Shown here in pieces: positions 16,223 to 24,609 of a stretch of DNA of 61,701 nt. A program made the position numbers and the translations under genes. The stretch comes from Pseudomonas sp. M47T1 (GTDB taxonomy: Bacteria > Pseudomonadota > Gammaproteobacteria > Pseudomonadales > Pseudomonadaceae). Where the stretch lies: assembly GCF_000263855.1 (NCBI RefSeq), contig NZ_AJWX01000034.1, positions 1 to 61,701 of the forward strand. The letters run 5' to 3'. The notes beneath the pieces are model-generated. The model ran no database searches, had not been told where the DNA came from, and worked only from the letters and a program-made list of their open reading frames with translations. Each line of letters starts with the position of its first letter. The stretch's first letter is position 1.

Positions 16223-17509
16223 ATGCTGATCAAATCCTCGCGTTGCATCAAGACTTCGAGCCTTGTGGCCGGCCTGTCGCTGGGCTCCCTGATGGTTGCC
16301 GTTCCGGGCGTGGCCCAGGCCGATGACTCGCTGATGACCGGTAACTGGGGCGGCGAGCGCACGCGCCTGGAAAACGAAGGCATCAAGATCACCAGCGACT
16401 ACGTGTCGGAAACCTTCGGTACCGTTCACGGTGGCGAGTCCCACGGTGCCCGCTACGCCCAGCAACTGCGCATCGGCGCACGCTTCGATCTGAGCAAGAT
16501 CCTGGGCATCGACAACGGCGGTACCGTGCAGGTCATGGTCACTGACCGTCGCGGCAACAGTGCTTCCAACGACCTGGTAGGCAACCGCCTGCCGGTGCAG
16601 GAAATCTACGGTGGCCAGTACACCCGTATCAGCGAAGTCAGCTACGAGCGCACCATTTTCACGCCCAACCTGGACATGAAAGTGGGCTTCATGCCCATGG
16701 GTAACGACTTCGGCGGCATGAGCATCCTGACCAACTTCGTCAACGCCGGCTTCTGCGCCCACCCGTTGTCGATGTCCGGTGGCAGCGGCTGGACCAACGC
16801 CCCGACCGGCCACTGGGGCGGCATGCTCAAGTACAAGATCAACGACGAGTGGGCTATCCAGACCGCAGCGTTCGAGGTCAACCCTATCACCAACAGCGAG
16901 TCCAAATACGCGCTGCGCATGAGCCCTGATCACTACACCGGCACCATCATGCCGATCGAGCTGATCTACACCCACGCCGGCGAATACGACGGCCAGTACA
17001 AGTTCGGCTGGTACTACGACACCTCCGACACCGCGCGTATCGACCACAACGGTACCGCTGCCGGCCGTTCCGGCTCCTACGTGCTGGCCGACCAGTCCGT
17101 ATGGCATTCGGCTACCGACCCCAAGCGCAACCTGCACGTGTTCGGCCAGGCTACCCAGACCGACGTGGCCACCTCGCCTTTCCATCACTGGTACTCGGCA
17201 GGCGTGGTGCTGCACAAGCCGTTCGACAGCCGTCCTGACGACGCCATCGGCCTTGCCTACGGCCGCGCAGTGCTGAACCCGCACACCCGTGACAACCAGA
17301 TTGCCGCAGCCTCCACCGCAGCTGCCGCGGATGACATCAGCAACCTGGACAGCGGCGAGCAACTGATCGAGCTGAGCTACACCGCCCAAGTCACCAAGTG
17401 GCTGACCGTGCGTCCTGACGTGCAGTACATCAAGGAGCCAGGCGCGTTCTACGGCGTCAACACGCAGAACGCACTGATGGCCGGTGTACAGATCAAGGCT
17501 GCATTCTGA
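16223..17509 (+). CDS. oprB: Carbohydrate-selective porin, OprB family
   Basis: A 428-residue outer-membrane porin with a cleavable signal peptide ending VPGVAQA (residues 1-33). The mature protein begins DDSLMTGNWGGERTRLENEGI, the conserved OprB opening, and continues as a beta-barrel with many alternating aromatic strands, ending in Phe (KAAF). OprB porins take up glucose and other sugars across the outer membrane. No sugar transporter genes adjoin it, so the substrate is not indicated; a paralogue of the main glucose porin is likely. Confidence 0.87.
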   Translation: MLIKSSRCIKTSSLVAGLSLGSLMVAVPGVAQADDSLMTGNWGGERTRLENEGIKITSDYVSETFGTVHGGESHGARYAQQLRIGARFDLSKILGIDNGGTVQVMVTDRRGNSASNDLVGNRLPVQEIYGGQYTRISEVSYERTIFTPNLDMKVGFMPMGNDFGGMSILTNFVNAGFCAHPLSMSGGSGWTNAPTGHWGGMLKYKINDEWAIQTAAFEVNPITNSESKYALRMSPDHYTGTIMPIELIYTHAGEYDGQYKFGWYYDTSDTARIDHNGTAAGRSGSYVLADQSVWHSATDPKRNLHVFGQATQTDVATSPFHHWYSAGVVLHKPFDSRPDDAIGLAYGRAVLNPHTRDNQIAAASTAAAADDISNLDSGEQLIELSYTAQVTKWLTVRPDVQYIKEPGAFYGVNTQNALMAGVQIKAAF

Positions 17510-18409
17510 TCACAGGTTCTTCGTGCCGAAGGTATCGCACTGGTTGATCTGACCCTGGGCGAAACCGGTCTTGAACCAGCGTACGCGCTGGGCTGAAGTA
17601 CCATGGGTGAAGGAGTCGGGGACCACGCGTCCCTGGCTCTGCTGCTGCAAGCGATCGTCGCCAATGGCATTGGCGGCGTTCAGCGCCGACTCCACGTCCC
17701 CCGGTTCCAACCAGTGCAGCCGCTGCTGCGCATGGTAGGCCCACACCCCAGCCAGGCAATCGGCCTGCAACTCCTGCCTGACCGACAAACCGTTCGCCCC
17801 CTCCATTTGTTCGCCCCGTTGCCGTGCTGCCTGCACCTTGGCCGGGATACCCAACAGGTTTTGCACGTGGTGGCCCACTTCATGGGCAATCACATATGCC
17901 TGGGCGAAGTCGCCGGCCGCGTGAAAGCGCTGGCTCAGTTCCTTGAAGAAATCCATGTCCAGGTACACCCTTTGATCGCCCGGGCAATAGAACGGGCCGG
18001 TGGCCGAGGTGGCGAAACCGCAGGCCGAGTTGACCTGGCCACGGAAGAGAATGAGTTTGGGGTCCTGATACTGGCGCCCGGCCTGCTGGAATATCTGGCC
18101 CCATGTGTCTTCGGTATCGCCCAGGATAGCGCGGACAAAATCGGCCTGCTCATCGTTGGCCGGTGGTGCAGGGCGATTGCGGGTGTCCACCGGCACCGAC
18201 TGAGGCTGTGTCAGTTGCCCGGTCAGTTGTCCGAGAATCTGCATGGGGTCCTGGCCGGTCAGCAGGCCGAAGCCTACTATCAATACCACTGCGGTCAGGC
18301 TCAAGCCTTTGCCACCGATGCGCAGGCCGCCGCCCGAGCCGCCTGCAGCGGAATCGTCATCGCGAGCATCTACCACGTTGTCGCTGCGTCGGCCTTTTTT
18401 CCACAACAT
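17510..18409 (-). CDS. Neutral zinc metallopeptidase, YpfJ family
   Basis: A 299-residue membrane-anchored protein. A cytoplasmic basic N-terminus is followed by a glycine-rich stretch and one membrane helix (LTAVVLIVGFGLLTG). The outer domain carries the zinc motif HEVGHHVQ (about residue 180) and the family block QELQADCLAGVWA. Substrates are not known. Its stop codon abuts that of the porin gene on the opposite strand, so the two converge without a gap. Confidence 0.88.
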   Translation of the reverse strand: MLWKKGRRSDNVVDARDDDSAAGGSGGGLRIGGKGLSLTAVVLIVGFGLLTGQDPMQILGQLTGQLTQPQSVPVDTRNRPAPPANDEQADFVRAILGDTEDTWGQIFQQAGRQYQDPKLILFRGQVNSACGFATSATGPFYCPGDQRVYLDMDFFKELSQRFHAAGDFAQAYVIAHEVGHHVQNLLGIPAKVQAARQRGEQMEGANGLSVRQELQADCLAGVWAYHAQQRLHWLEPGDVESALNAANAIGDDRLQQQSQGRVVPDSFTHGTSAQRVRWFKTGFAQGQINQCDTFGTKNL

Positions 18410-18555
18410 GGGCGAGTTACTCCATGGTAGGACTTAAGATAACCATATGGATATGTATGCAAGTCGACTATTCAATTTTCGATACAGGCAATTTCATTGA
18501 GACTAGCCCGAAGCCTGTCCGCAGGACCCAATAAATCAAATAATAGGAGAACGGC

Positions 18556-19275
18556 ATGTCTTCCCAAGACACCAGTCGCTTCGTTATCCGTGATCGTAAT
18601 TGGCACCCCAAAGCTCTGACCCCCGACTACAAGACCTCGGTGGCGCGTTCGCCACGCCAGGCGCTGGTGAGCATTCCCCAGTCTGCCAGCGAGTCCACCG
18701 GTCCTGATTTCTCGCACCTGAAATTCGGCAAGTACGACAACGACCTGCTGCTGAACTTCAACAACGGTGGCCTGCCCATCGGCGAGCGCATCATTCTGGC
18801 TGGCCGTGTATGCGACCAGTACGGCAAGCCAATCCCGCACACCCTGGTGGAAATCTGGCAGGCCAATGCCGGCGGCCGTTACCGTCACAAGAACGACCGC
18901 TACCTGGCCCCGCTGGACCCTAACTTCGGTGGTGTTGGCCGCATGGTTACCGACAGCGAAGGCTATTTCAACTTCCGCACCATCAAGCCGGGCCCGTACC
19001 CATGGCGCAACGGCCCCAACGACTGGCGCCCGGCGCACATCCACGTATCGATCAGCGGCCCGTCGATTTCCACGCGCCTGATCACCCAGCTGTACTTCGA
19101 AGGCGACCCGCTGATCCCGATGTGCCCGATCGTCAAGTCGATCGCCGACCCTGAAGCGGTGCAGAGCCTGATCGCCCGGCTCGACATGAACCACGCAAAC
19201 CCGATGGATTGCCTGGCTTATCGCTTCGACATCGTGCTGCGCGGCCAGCGCAAGACCCACTTCGAAAACTGCTGA
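18556..19275 (+). CDS. pcaH: Protocatechuate 3,4-dioxygenase, beta subunit
   Basis: A 239-residue beta subunit of the intradiol dioxygenase that opens protocatechuate to 3-carboxy-cis,cis-muconate, the first step of the beta-ketoadipate pathway. The non-heme iron ligands are visible: Tyr in GGRYRHKNDRY (two tyrosines near residue 110-118) and the histidines in PAHIHVSISG. AGGAG lies before the ATG at 18556. It is 13 bases upstream of pcaG, forming the usual HG operon. It is the aromatic endpoint of the dehydroshikimate route encoded downstream by quiC. Confidence 0.96.
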   Translation: MSSQDTSRFVIRDRNWHPKALTPDYKTSVARSPRQALVSIPQSASESTGPDFSHLKFGKYDNDLLLNFNNGGLPIGERIILAGRVCDQYGKPIPHTLVEIWQANAGGRYRHKNDRYLAPLDPNFGGVGRMVTDSEGYFNFRTIKPGPYPWRNGPNDWRPAHIHVSISGPSISTRLITQLYFEGDPLIPMCPIVKSIADPEAVQSLIARLDMNHANPMDCLAYRFDIVLRGQRKTHFENC

Positions 19276-19288
19276 GGAGAGCGCCACC

Positions 19289-19894
19289 ATGCCTATTACC
19301 CTGCTCAAGGAAACACCTTCGCAGACTGCTGGTCCGTACGTGCACATCGGCCTGGCCCTTTGCGCTGCCGGCAACCCGCCGCGCGACCAGGAAATCTGGA
19401 ACCAGATGGCCAAGCCCGGTGCCCCTGGCGAGCACATCATCCTGCTGGGCGACGTCTACGACGGCAACGGCCACAAGGTGCGCGACTCGTTCCTGGAGTT
19501 CTGGCAGGCTGACGCCAACGGCCACTACGACACCGAGTACAACCTGGAGAAGCCGTTCAACAGCTTCGGCCGTACCGCCACCACCTTCGACGGTGGCGAG
19601 TGGGACCTGCACACCATCAAGCCGGGCGTGGTCAAGAACGCCGCCGGCGTGCCCATGGCACCGCACATCAACGTCAGCCTGTTTGCCCGTGGCATCAACA
19701 TCCACCTGCAAACCCGCCTGTACTTCAGCGACGAAGCCGAGGCCAACGCGAAGGACCCGGTGCTGAACCTGATCGAGCAGCCAGCACGCCGCGAAACCCT
19801 GATCGCCACCCGCTGCGAAGTGAACGGCAAGACTGCCTACCGCTTCGACATTCGCATCCAGGGCGAAGGCGAGACTGTGTTCTTCGACTTCTAA
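19289..19894 (+). CDS. pcaG: Protocatechuate 3,4-dioxygenase, alpha subunit
   Basis: A 201-residue alpha subunit. It shares the fold of PcaH (SQTAGPYVHIGLA opening; ILLGDVYDGNGHKVRDSFLEFWQADANG core) but lacks the iron-binding tyrosine and histidine set, as expected of the non-catalytic partner; it shapes the active site in the alpha-beta protomer. A strong terminator follows. Pairing with pcaH makes the call secure. Confidence 0.96.
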   Translation: MPITLLKETPSQTAGPYVHIGLALCAAGNPPRDQEIWNQMAKPGAPGEHIILLGDVYDGNGHKVRDSFLEFWQADANGHYDTEYNLEKPFNSFGRTATTFDGGEWDLHTIKPGVVKNAAGVPMAPHINVSLFARGINIHLQTRLYFSDEAEANAKDPVLNLIEQPARRETLIATRCEVNGKTAYRFDIRIQGEGETVFFDF

Positions 19895-19910
19895 GCCTGT
19901 TTGCAGCCAC

Positions 19911-19942
19911 AAAAAAACCGCCTTCTGGCGGTTTTTTATTTT
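19911..19942 (+). terminator. Rho-independent terminator after pcaHG
   Basis: AAAACCGCC-TTCT-GGCGGTTTTTT: a GC stem with a four-base loop and a T run, 17 bases past the pcaG stop. The A run on the left side lets it also work in the opposite direction. Confidence 0.9.
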
Positions 19943-19967
19943 AGGGCGATCCCGAAATACCACCATC

Positions 19968-20042
19968 AGGCCGCCAGGCCGCGTCGGGGCCTCGCCTGAA
20001 GGCCGTGGCGCCTGTGACGCGGCCTGCCTGCCGCTGCTACGG
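19968..20042. repeat. Palindromic intergenic repeat, family A (diverged copy)
   Basis: CAGGCCGCCAGGCCGCGTC on the left and GACGCGGCCTGCCTGCCGCTGCTAC on the right are imperfect inverted copies of the family A arms. It separates pcaG from the convergent aldo-keto reductase gene. Confidence 0.6.
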
Positions 20043-20047
20043 GACGC

Positions 20048-20869
20048 TTAATCCCACTGCGGGGCGAACGGCGGGCTTACCAGGCGCTGGTTTTTCGGCA
20101 GCGCGGCAATCACCTTGCGATCTTCATCATCCAGCGGCACCTGCAACGACGCCAGGTTGCTCAGCTGGTTGGCCCTGCTGGCCGCTTTCGGAATGGCCGC
20201 AACGCCATCCTGGTCAAGCAGCCACTTCAGCGCCACTTGTGTCGGCAGCACGCCGTGCTTCCTGGCGATGGCTTGCAGCTCGGGGATGTCCGACACGCGG
20301 TTGCGCACAATCGGGCTGTAGGCGGTCAAGGCCATGTCGTGCCTGCGCGCCAGTTGCAGCAGTGGCGCCTGGTTCAGGGTGACGTGGTATTCCACCTGCA
20401 ACACCGACAGCGGCGCGCCCAGTTCTTCCAGTACCTTGGTGAGCAACGGCAGCGGGAAGTTGGCCACGCCTATGTTGCGGGCGCGGCCGTCTTCCTTGAA
20501 CGACACCAGGGTCTCGATGGTGCGTTCCAGGTCCCAGTCCTTGGTGGGCCAGTGAATCATGAACAGGTCCACGTAGTCGCTTTGCAGCGCTTTGAGGGTG
20601 TTGTCGAACGACTGGCGCATATCGGCCGGGGCGAGCTTGTCCCACCACACCTTGCTGGTGACGTGAATCTGCTCGCGCGGCACCGACGACTGCAGCAGGG
20701 CCTTGCCCACGGCGTCTTCGTTGTTGTAACCGGCGGCCGTGTCGATATGGCGATAGCCTACCTCCAGGGCCTGGACCACCGCGGCCGTGCATTCCTCGCC
20801 GACCATGGGCCAGGTGCCCAGGCCCAGCTTGGGCATGTTCAGCCCCTGACGGTTGGTGATGCTCTGCAT
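20048..20869 (-). CDS. Aldo-keto reductase (DkgB-like)
   Basis: A 273-residue NADPH-dependent aldo-keto reductase. The catalytic tetrad is present: Asp and Tyr in HIDTAAGYNNE, Lys in VTSKVWW, and His in MIHWPTKD. Cofactor residues IPKAAS occur near the C-terminus. The ATG at 20869 is chosen because GGGAG lies seven bases upstream; the upstream ATG at 20905 would overlap the flavoprotein stop. It is the second gene of an operon with the flavoprotein at 20902 and probably reduces or oxidises a keto/hydroxyl group on the same ring compound; 2,5-diketogluconate-type activity of relatives does not fit this setting. Confidence 0.88.
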   Translation of the reverse strand: MQSITNRQGLNMPKLGLGTWPMVGEECTAAVVQALEVGYRHIDTAAGYNNEDAVGKALLQSSVPREQIHVTSKVWWDKLAPADMRQSFDNTLKALQSDYVDLFMIHWPTKDWDLERTIETLVSFKEDGRARNIGVANFPLPLLTKVLEELGAPLSVLQVEYHVTLNQAPLLQLARRHDMALTAYSPIVRNRVSDIPELQAIARKHGVLPTQVALKWLLDQDGVAAIPKAASRANQLSNLASLQVPLDDEDRKVIAALPKNQRLVSPPFAPQWD

Positions 20870-20901
20870 GCTCGATCTCCCTGCATTCGTGGTTGAAGTG
20901 T

Positions 20902-22620
20902 TCATTCGTAGGCCGTGACGCCCGCCAGGTGGCGGCCGGCGATGTAGCCAAAGGTGGTGGCCGGCCCCAGGTTGATGCCGCCGGCGGGGTAGTAGCCGCC
21001 CATCATGCTGGCCATGTCGGTGCCGGCGGCGTACAGCCCCAGGATGGGTTGGCCGCTGCCATCCAGCACCTGCGCGTGCTGGTTGGTGCGCAGGCCGGCA
21101 AAGGTACCAAAGCTGCCCGGGTGTACCTTGACCGCATAGAAGGGGCCCTGTTCGATCGGCGCCACGCAGGGATTTGGCTGGTGCAGGGCATCGCCCTGCT
21201 TGCGGTTGTAGGGGGTGTCGCCGCGGCCGAACTCGGGGTCCTGGCCATTGCGCGCGTGGCGGTTGAAGTTATCCACCGTTTGCGTAAGGCCGGCTGGGTC
21301 GATGCCACAGGCAATGGCCAACTCTTCGATGCTATTGCCGGTTTTCAGGTAGCCGTTGCTGATCCAGGGTGCCACAGGCAGAGGGAAGGGGCGGGAAATG
21401 CCCAGCCCGTAGCGACGCTGGAATCGATGGCTGCAAATCAACCAGGAGGCTACTTCTTCACCCGGAGCGGCATGGACCATGGCATTGGCATAGTCGTAGT
21501 AACCGTCTGCCTCGTTGACGAAGCGCTTGCCGTTGGCCAGTACGCCGATAATGCCCGGCTTGCCGCGCTCGATGATGTGCGGAAAGTGGCCGATGCTGCC
21601 GTCCCTGTGCGGCACTTTCGACACCGGGCACAAGGCCGCAGCGCACACCAGGTCATCGGCTACCTGGCCGCCGACGCTTTCGCCCAGGCGCAGGCCGTCG
21701 CCATTGGCGCCCAGCGGCGGCAGGGCCAGGTGTTCGTGGCCGGTGGGCGTGCGCGGGAACAGCGCCTTGCGCCGTTCGATGTCATTGGGGAAGCCGCCGG
21801 CGGCCAGCACCACGCCCTTGCGTGCGCGGATGGCAATGCGGCCCTTGGCCGTCTCGACCACGGCGCCGGCCACGCGGCTGTCCTCGTGGATCAGGCTTTT
21901 CGCCGGTGCCGACTCCCACAACAGCACGCCCAGGTCCTCGGCCGATTTGGCCAGCCGCGCCACCAGCGCCACGCCGTTCACCAGGTGCATGGCCCGGCCA
22001 TGCAGGGCCAGGTCCCACAGGTGACGGCTGACGCGCTTGGTCACGTGCACCAGTGATGTCAACGAGCGGGTCATGGTCAGGAACGCGGTCAGGTCGGCAC
22101 CGGCCATGATCGGCATGCCCTTGAACGAGGTCTCGGGCATGGTCCGGCGCAGGCGGTTGAGCAGTTTGCCCACCTGGCGTGCGTTGTAAGGCGCGGCAAT
22201 CACCGAGCGGCCACCGGTACCGGCGCCGGGGGTGTCGCCGTGAATGTCGGCAATGCCATTGCCGTCGCTGAATTGCAGGGCCGTGTGGGTCTCGAAGAAC
22301 GCCACCATGTTAGGCGCCGCTTCCAGGAAGGCATCGACGATGGCGGCGTTGAACTGCTCGCCCAGTTCATGTTCCAGGTACGTGCGCGGCTGCGACACAT
22401 CTTCGTGAATGCCGGCGCGTTTGGCCAGCGGGTTGCACGGGGCCCACATCCAGCCACCGGACCAGGCCGTGGCGCCGCCAAACACGTTGTCCTTTTCCAC
22501 CAGGATGACTGTCTGGCCGTGCCAGGCGGCAGTCACGGCAGCAGCCAGGCCGGCGGCGCCGGAGCCGATCACCAGTACATCGCAGTCCACGGTGGAGTGA
22601 AGAGGGGTATCGGCAGGCAT
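20902..22620 (-). CDS. FAD-dependent dehydrogenase of the ketosteroid-dehydrogenase/fumarate-reductase group (paralogue 1)
   Basis: A 572-residue flavoprotein. The FAD fold VLVIGSGAAGLAAAVTAAWHG is at residue 14 onward, followed by GGATAWSGGWMWAP (flavin contact), and a C-terminal GYYPAGGINLGPATTFGYIAG. This group removes or adds hydrogen across a C-C bond next to a carbonyl, as in 3-ketosteroid-1-dehydrogenase. The usual YPGPG active-site stretch here reads YPAGG, so its specificity probably differs. The ATG at 22620 fits the fold start; the longer frame to 22731 overlaps the operator. It is divergent from the IclR gene at 22812, and probably heads a two-gene operon with the aldo-keto reductase. 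No heme or covalent flavin domain, so it is not a respiratory fumarate reductase. Confidence 0.85.
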   Translation of the reverse strand: MPADTPLHSTVDCDVLVIGSGAAGLAAAVTAAWHGQTVILVEKDNVFGGATAWSGGWMWAPCNPLAKRAGIHEDVSQPRTYLEHELGEQFNAAIVDAFLEAAPNMVAFFETHTALQFSDGNGIADIHGDTPGAGTGGRSVIAAPYNARQVGKLLNRLRRTMPETSFKGMPIMAGADLTAFLTMTRSLTSLVHVTKRVSRHLWDLALHGRAMHLVNGVALVARLAKSAEDLGVLLWESAPAKSLIHEDSRVAGAVVETAKGRIAIRARKGVVLAAGGFPNDIERRKALFPRTPTGHEHLALPPLGANGDGLRLGESVGGQVADDLVCAAALCPVSKVPHRDGSIGHFPHIIERGKPGIIGVLANGKRFVNEADGYYDYANAMVHAAPGEEVASWLICSHRFQRRYGLGISRPFPLPVAPWISNGYLKTGNSIEELAIACGIDPAGLTQTVDNFNRHARNGQDPEFGRGDTPYNRKQGDALHQPNPCVAPIEQGPFYAVKVHPGSFGTFAGLRTNQHAQVLDGSGQPILGLYAAGTDMASMMGGYYPAGGINLGPATTFGYIAGRHLAGVTAYE

Positions 22621-22672
22621 CAACGAAGTCTCCGGATAGCGGCTCAGTAGATTGATGGGTTTTGTAGTATTC

Positions 22673-22687
22673 TGGAACCGCGTTCCA
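22673..22687. promoter_or_regulatory. Palindrome TGGAACCGCGTTCCA, candidate IclR-family operator (site 1)
   Basis: A perfect inverted repeat TGGAAC-N3-GTTCCA lies between the divergent flavoprotein and IclR genes, 52 bases before the flavoprotein start. A near copy occurs upstream of the next gene on the other side of the regulator (23629). IclR-type regulators commonly bind short palindromes of this form in such a location. Confidence 0.65.
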
Positions 22688-22811
22688 TATTCTATGGCCG
22701 GCTGACGGCGCCGCCAAGGGGTGGATGGCAAAGTTGGGCGAAGATCGGACAGTGGTTGCGCTTCGTTTCCCCGCGATTAGAATCGCCAGCAATTTCCAAG
22801 GACCCGTACCC

Positions 22812-23588
22812 ATGGCCGGCAGTCAGATCGAACGCGCTTTCAGCCTACTCGAAAGCCTCACCAGCGACCCGCGGGGCTTGCCCATGCAGGCCCTGGCCGA
22901 GCAGTTGGACATTCCCAAGAGCGCCACCCACCGCATGCTGGGTGAGTTGATGCGCCTGGGTTACGTGCGCCAGAACCCCGACAACAGCCGTTATCACTTG
23001 TCCACCAAGCTGGTGGCCATGGGCTTTCGCTACCTGGCCAGCAGCGGTGCCGACATCGTGCAGCCTATCTTGGATCGGCTGGCGCAGGAAACCGGTGAGT
23101 TGGTGCGGCTGGGCGTGATCGATGGCGAACGCCAGACCTGGATCGCCAAGGCGCAGGGCGCCCGTTCCGGCCTGCGCTATGACCCGGAAATGGGCCAGGA
23201 AGCGCCGTTGTTCTACACCGCTTCGGGCCACGCCTGGCTGGCCAGCATGAGCGATGCCCAGGCGCTGGCGCTGGTGGAGCGCCAGGGCATTGCCAGCCCG
23301 TCGAACCTGGGCCCTAACGCGCCCACGTCCAACACCCAGTTGCTGGCCTGCCTGGAGCAGACCCGCCAGCGCGGCTATTCGCTGGTGATGGAAAGTTCGG
23401 CGGTGGGCACCTCGGCCATCGCCGCCGTGGTATGCAGGCCCCAGGACGGCCGGGTAGTGGGCGTGCTGAGCGTGGCCGGGCCTACCGCGCGACTGAGTGA
23501 GGCGCGTTTGCAGGAATTGTCGGTGGTGCTGCTGGCAGCGGCCGATGAACTGTCCAGCGCCTGCCCGGCTTCGGAATTGTTCAGCTAG
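22812..23588 (+). CDS. IclR-family transcriptional regulator (regulator 1)
   Basis: A 258-residue regulator: an N-terminal winged helix-turn-helix (LPMQALAEQLDIPKSATHRMLGELMRLGYVRQ, residues about 23-54) and the IclR effector domain with ASGHAWLASM and GTSAIAAVV blocks. It starts at an ATG after a weak purine stretch. Divergent from the flavoprotein-reductase operon and co-directional with the TIM-barrel gene, with a TGGAAC-N3-GTTC palindrome on each side, it most likely controls both and itself. The effector is unknown but is expected to be a hydroaromatic or aromatic acid. Confidence 0.88.
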   Translation: MAGSQIERAFSLLESLTSDPRGLPMQALAEQLDIPKSATHRMLGELMRLGYVRQNPDNSRYHLSTKLVAMGFRYLASSGADIVQPILDRLAQETGELVRLGVIDGERQTWIAKAQGARSGLRYDPEMGQEAPLFYTASGHAWLASMSDAQALALVERQGIASPSNLGPNAPTSNTQLLACLEQTRQRGYSLVMESSAVGTSAIAAVVCRPQDGRVVGVLSVAGPTARLSEARLQELSVVLLAAADELSSACPASELFS

Positions 23589-23628
23589 CCCCGGCGGCGG
23601 CGACAGGATTTTGCCTCTTGCGTAAAAG

Positions 23629-23643
23629 TGGAACTGGGTTCTA
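23629..23643. promoter_or_regulatory. Palindrome TGGAACTGGGTTCTA, candidate IclR operator (site 2)
   Basis: TGGAAC-N3-GTTCTA differs from site 1 by a single base in the arms. It lies 38 bases before the TIM-barrel gene, where a repressor or activator would act on that promoter. Confidence 0.6.
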
Positions 23644-23680
23644 AATATTCAAATCCAGATCCAGCCAAGAGGTTCCCCCT

Positions 23681-24481
23681 GTGCAACGCATCATGTCCCT
23701 GGCCGCCCTCACGGTCCTCGAGCTGTCTCCGCCCGATATGGTCGAAGTCGCCGCCCGCGCTGGCTACAGCCATGTTGGCCTGCGTACCGAGCCTGCCACC
23801 CCCGAGGAGTACCACTTCGCGCTGGTGCGCGATGCCGAGTTGCGCCGCCAGACGGCCGCGCACCTGCGTGACACCGGCATCAAGGTGTTGGACATCGAGA
23901 TCCTGCGCCTGAAGCCTGATACCCGCGTGGCTGATTTCGACGTACACCTGGCCGTGGGCGCCGAGTTTGGCGCCACTGAACTGCTGGTGGCCGGCAACGA
24001 CCCGGACGAAGCGCGCCTGACCGACAATTTCGCCGCCCTGTGCGACCTGGCCAAGCGCTACAACATTCGCCCGCACCTGGAGTTCATGCCTTGGACCGAT
24101 GCGAAAAACCTCTCCCAGGCCATGCGCATCGTCGAGGCGGCGGGGCGGGACAATGGGTGCGTGCTGGTGGATGCCTTCCACTTCGACCGCTCGGCCTCGC
24201 GCCTGGAAGACCTGCGCACGCTGTCTCCTTCGCGCATGCACTATGCACAGCTGTGCGACGTGGCCGGGCCACGGCCTGACGACATGGCCGAGATCCTGCG
24301 CCAGGCGCGCAACGAGCGGCGCTTTCCGGGGGACGGTGATTGCGATTTGCACGGGCTGCTGCGCGCGTTGCCAGCCGGCCTGCCGCTGAGCCTGGAGATC
24401 CCGACCCGCGATGGCCGCAGCGCGGAGGAGCGCGCAAAGATGGCGCTGGACAAGACCCTGGCGCTGCTCGCGAGCCTTTGA
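23681..24481 (+). CDS. Sugar-phosphate isomerase/epimerase-like TIM-barrel protein
   Basis: A 266-residue xylose-isomerase-like TIM barrel. The metal-binding acidic residues of the fold are suggested by ILDIE (near 68), HLEFMPW (Glu near 126), LVDAFHFDRS and LSLEIPTRDG (last Glu). The family includes 3-dehydroshikimate dehydratases, hydroxypyruvate isomerases and inosose dehydratases; sequence alone does not choose. GTG at 23681 is preferred because AAGAGG lies about eight bases before it; ATG at 23693 is the alternative. Its position under the IclR operator and beside quiC-type genes suggests a dehydratase or isomerase acting on the same ring acids. Confidence 0.8.
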   Translation: MQRIMSLAALTVLELSPPDMVEVAARAGYSHVGLRTEPATPEEYHFALVRDAELRRQTAAHLRDTGIKVLDIEILRLKPDTRVADFDVHLAVGAEFGATELLVAGNDPDEARLTDNFAALCDLAKRYNIRPHLEFMPWTDAKNLSQAMRIVEAAGRDNGCVLVDAFHFDRSASRLEDLRTLSPSRMHYAQLCDVAGPRPDDMAEILRQARNERRFPGDGDCDLHGLLRALPAGLPLSLEIPTRDGRSAEERAKMALDKTLALLASL

Positions 24482-24497
24482 CGGCCTGGACAGAGTG

Positions 24498-24586
24498 TGT
24501 GGGAGCGGGCTCTGCCCGCGAAACGGTCACCGCTGTGTATCAAGTAGATAGCGATGTCTGCTTTGCGGGCAGAGCCCGCTCCCACA
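24498..24586. repeat. REP pair with GGGAGCGGGCTCTGCCCGCG arms (family B)
   Basis: TGTGGGAGCGGGCTCTGCCC at the left is mirrored by GGGCAGAGCCCGCTCCCACA at the right, with about 50 bases between; each arm is itself a hairpin. This is the REP sequence type found in hundreds of copies in P. putida genomes. Other copies are at 34487, 49284 and 56009. It lies between the convergent TIM-barrel and MFS genes. Confidence 0.88.
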
Positions 24587-24609
24587 GTAGGTTGTGTGGT
24601 AACCCGCGG

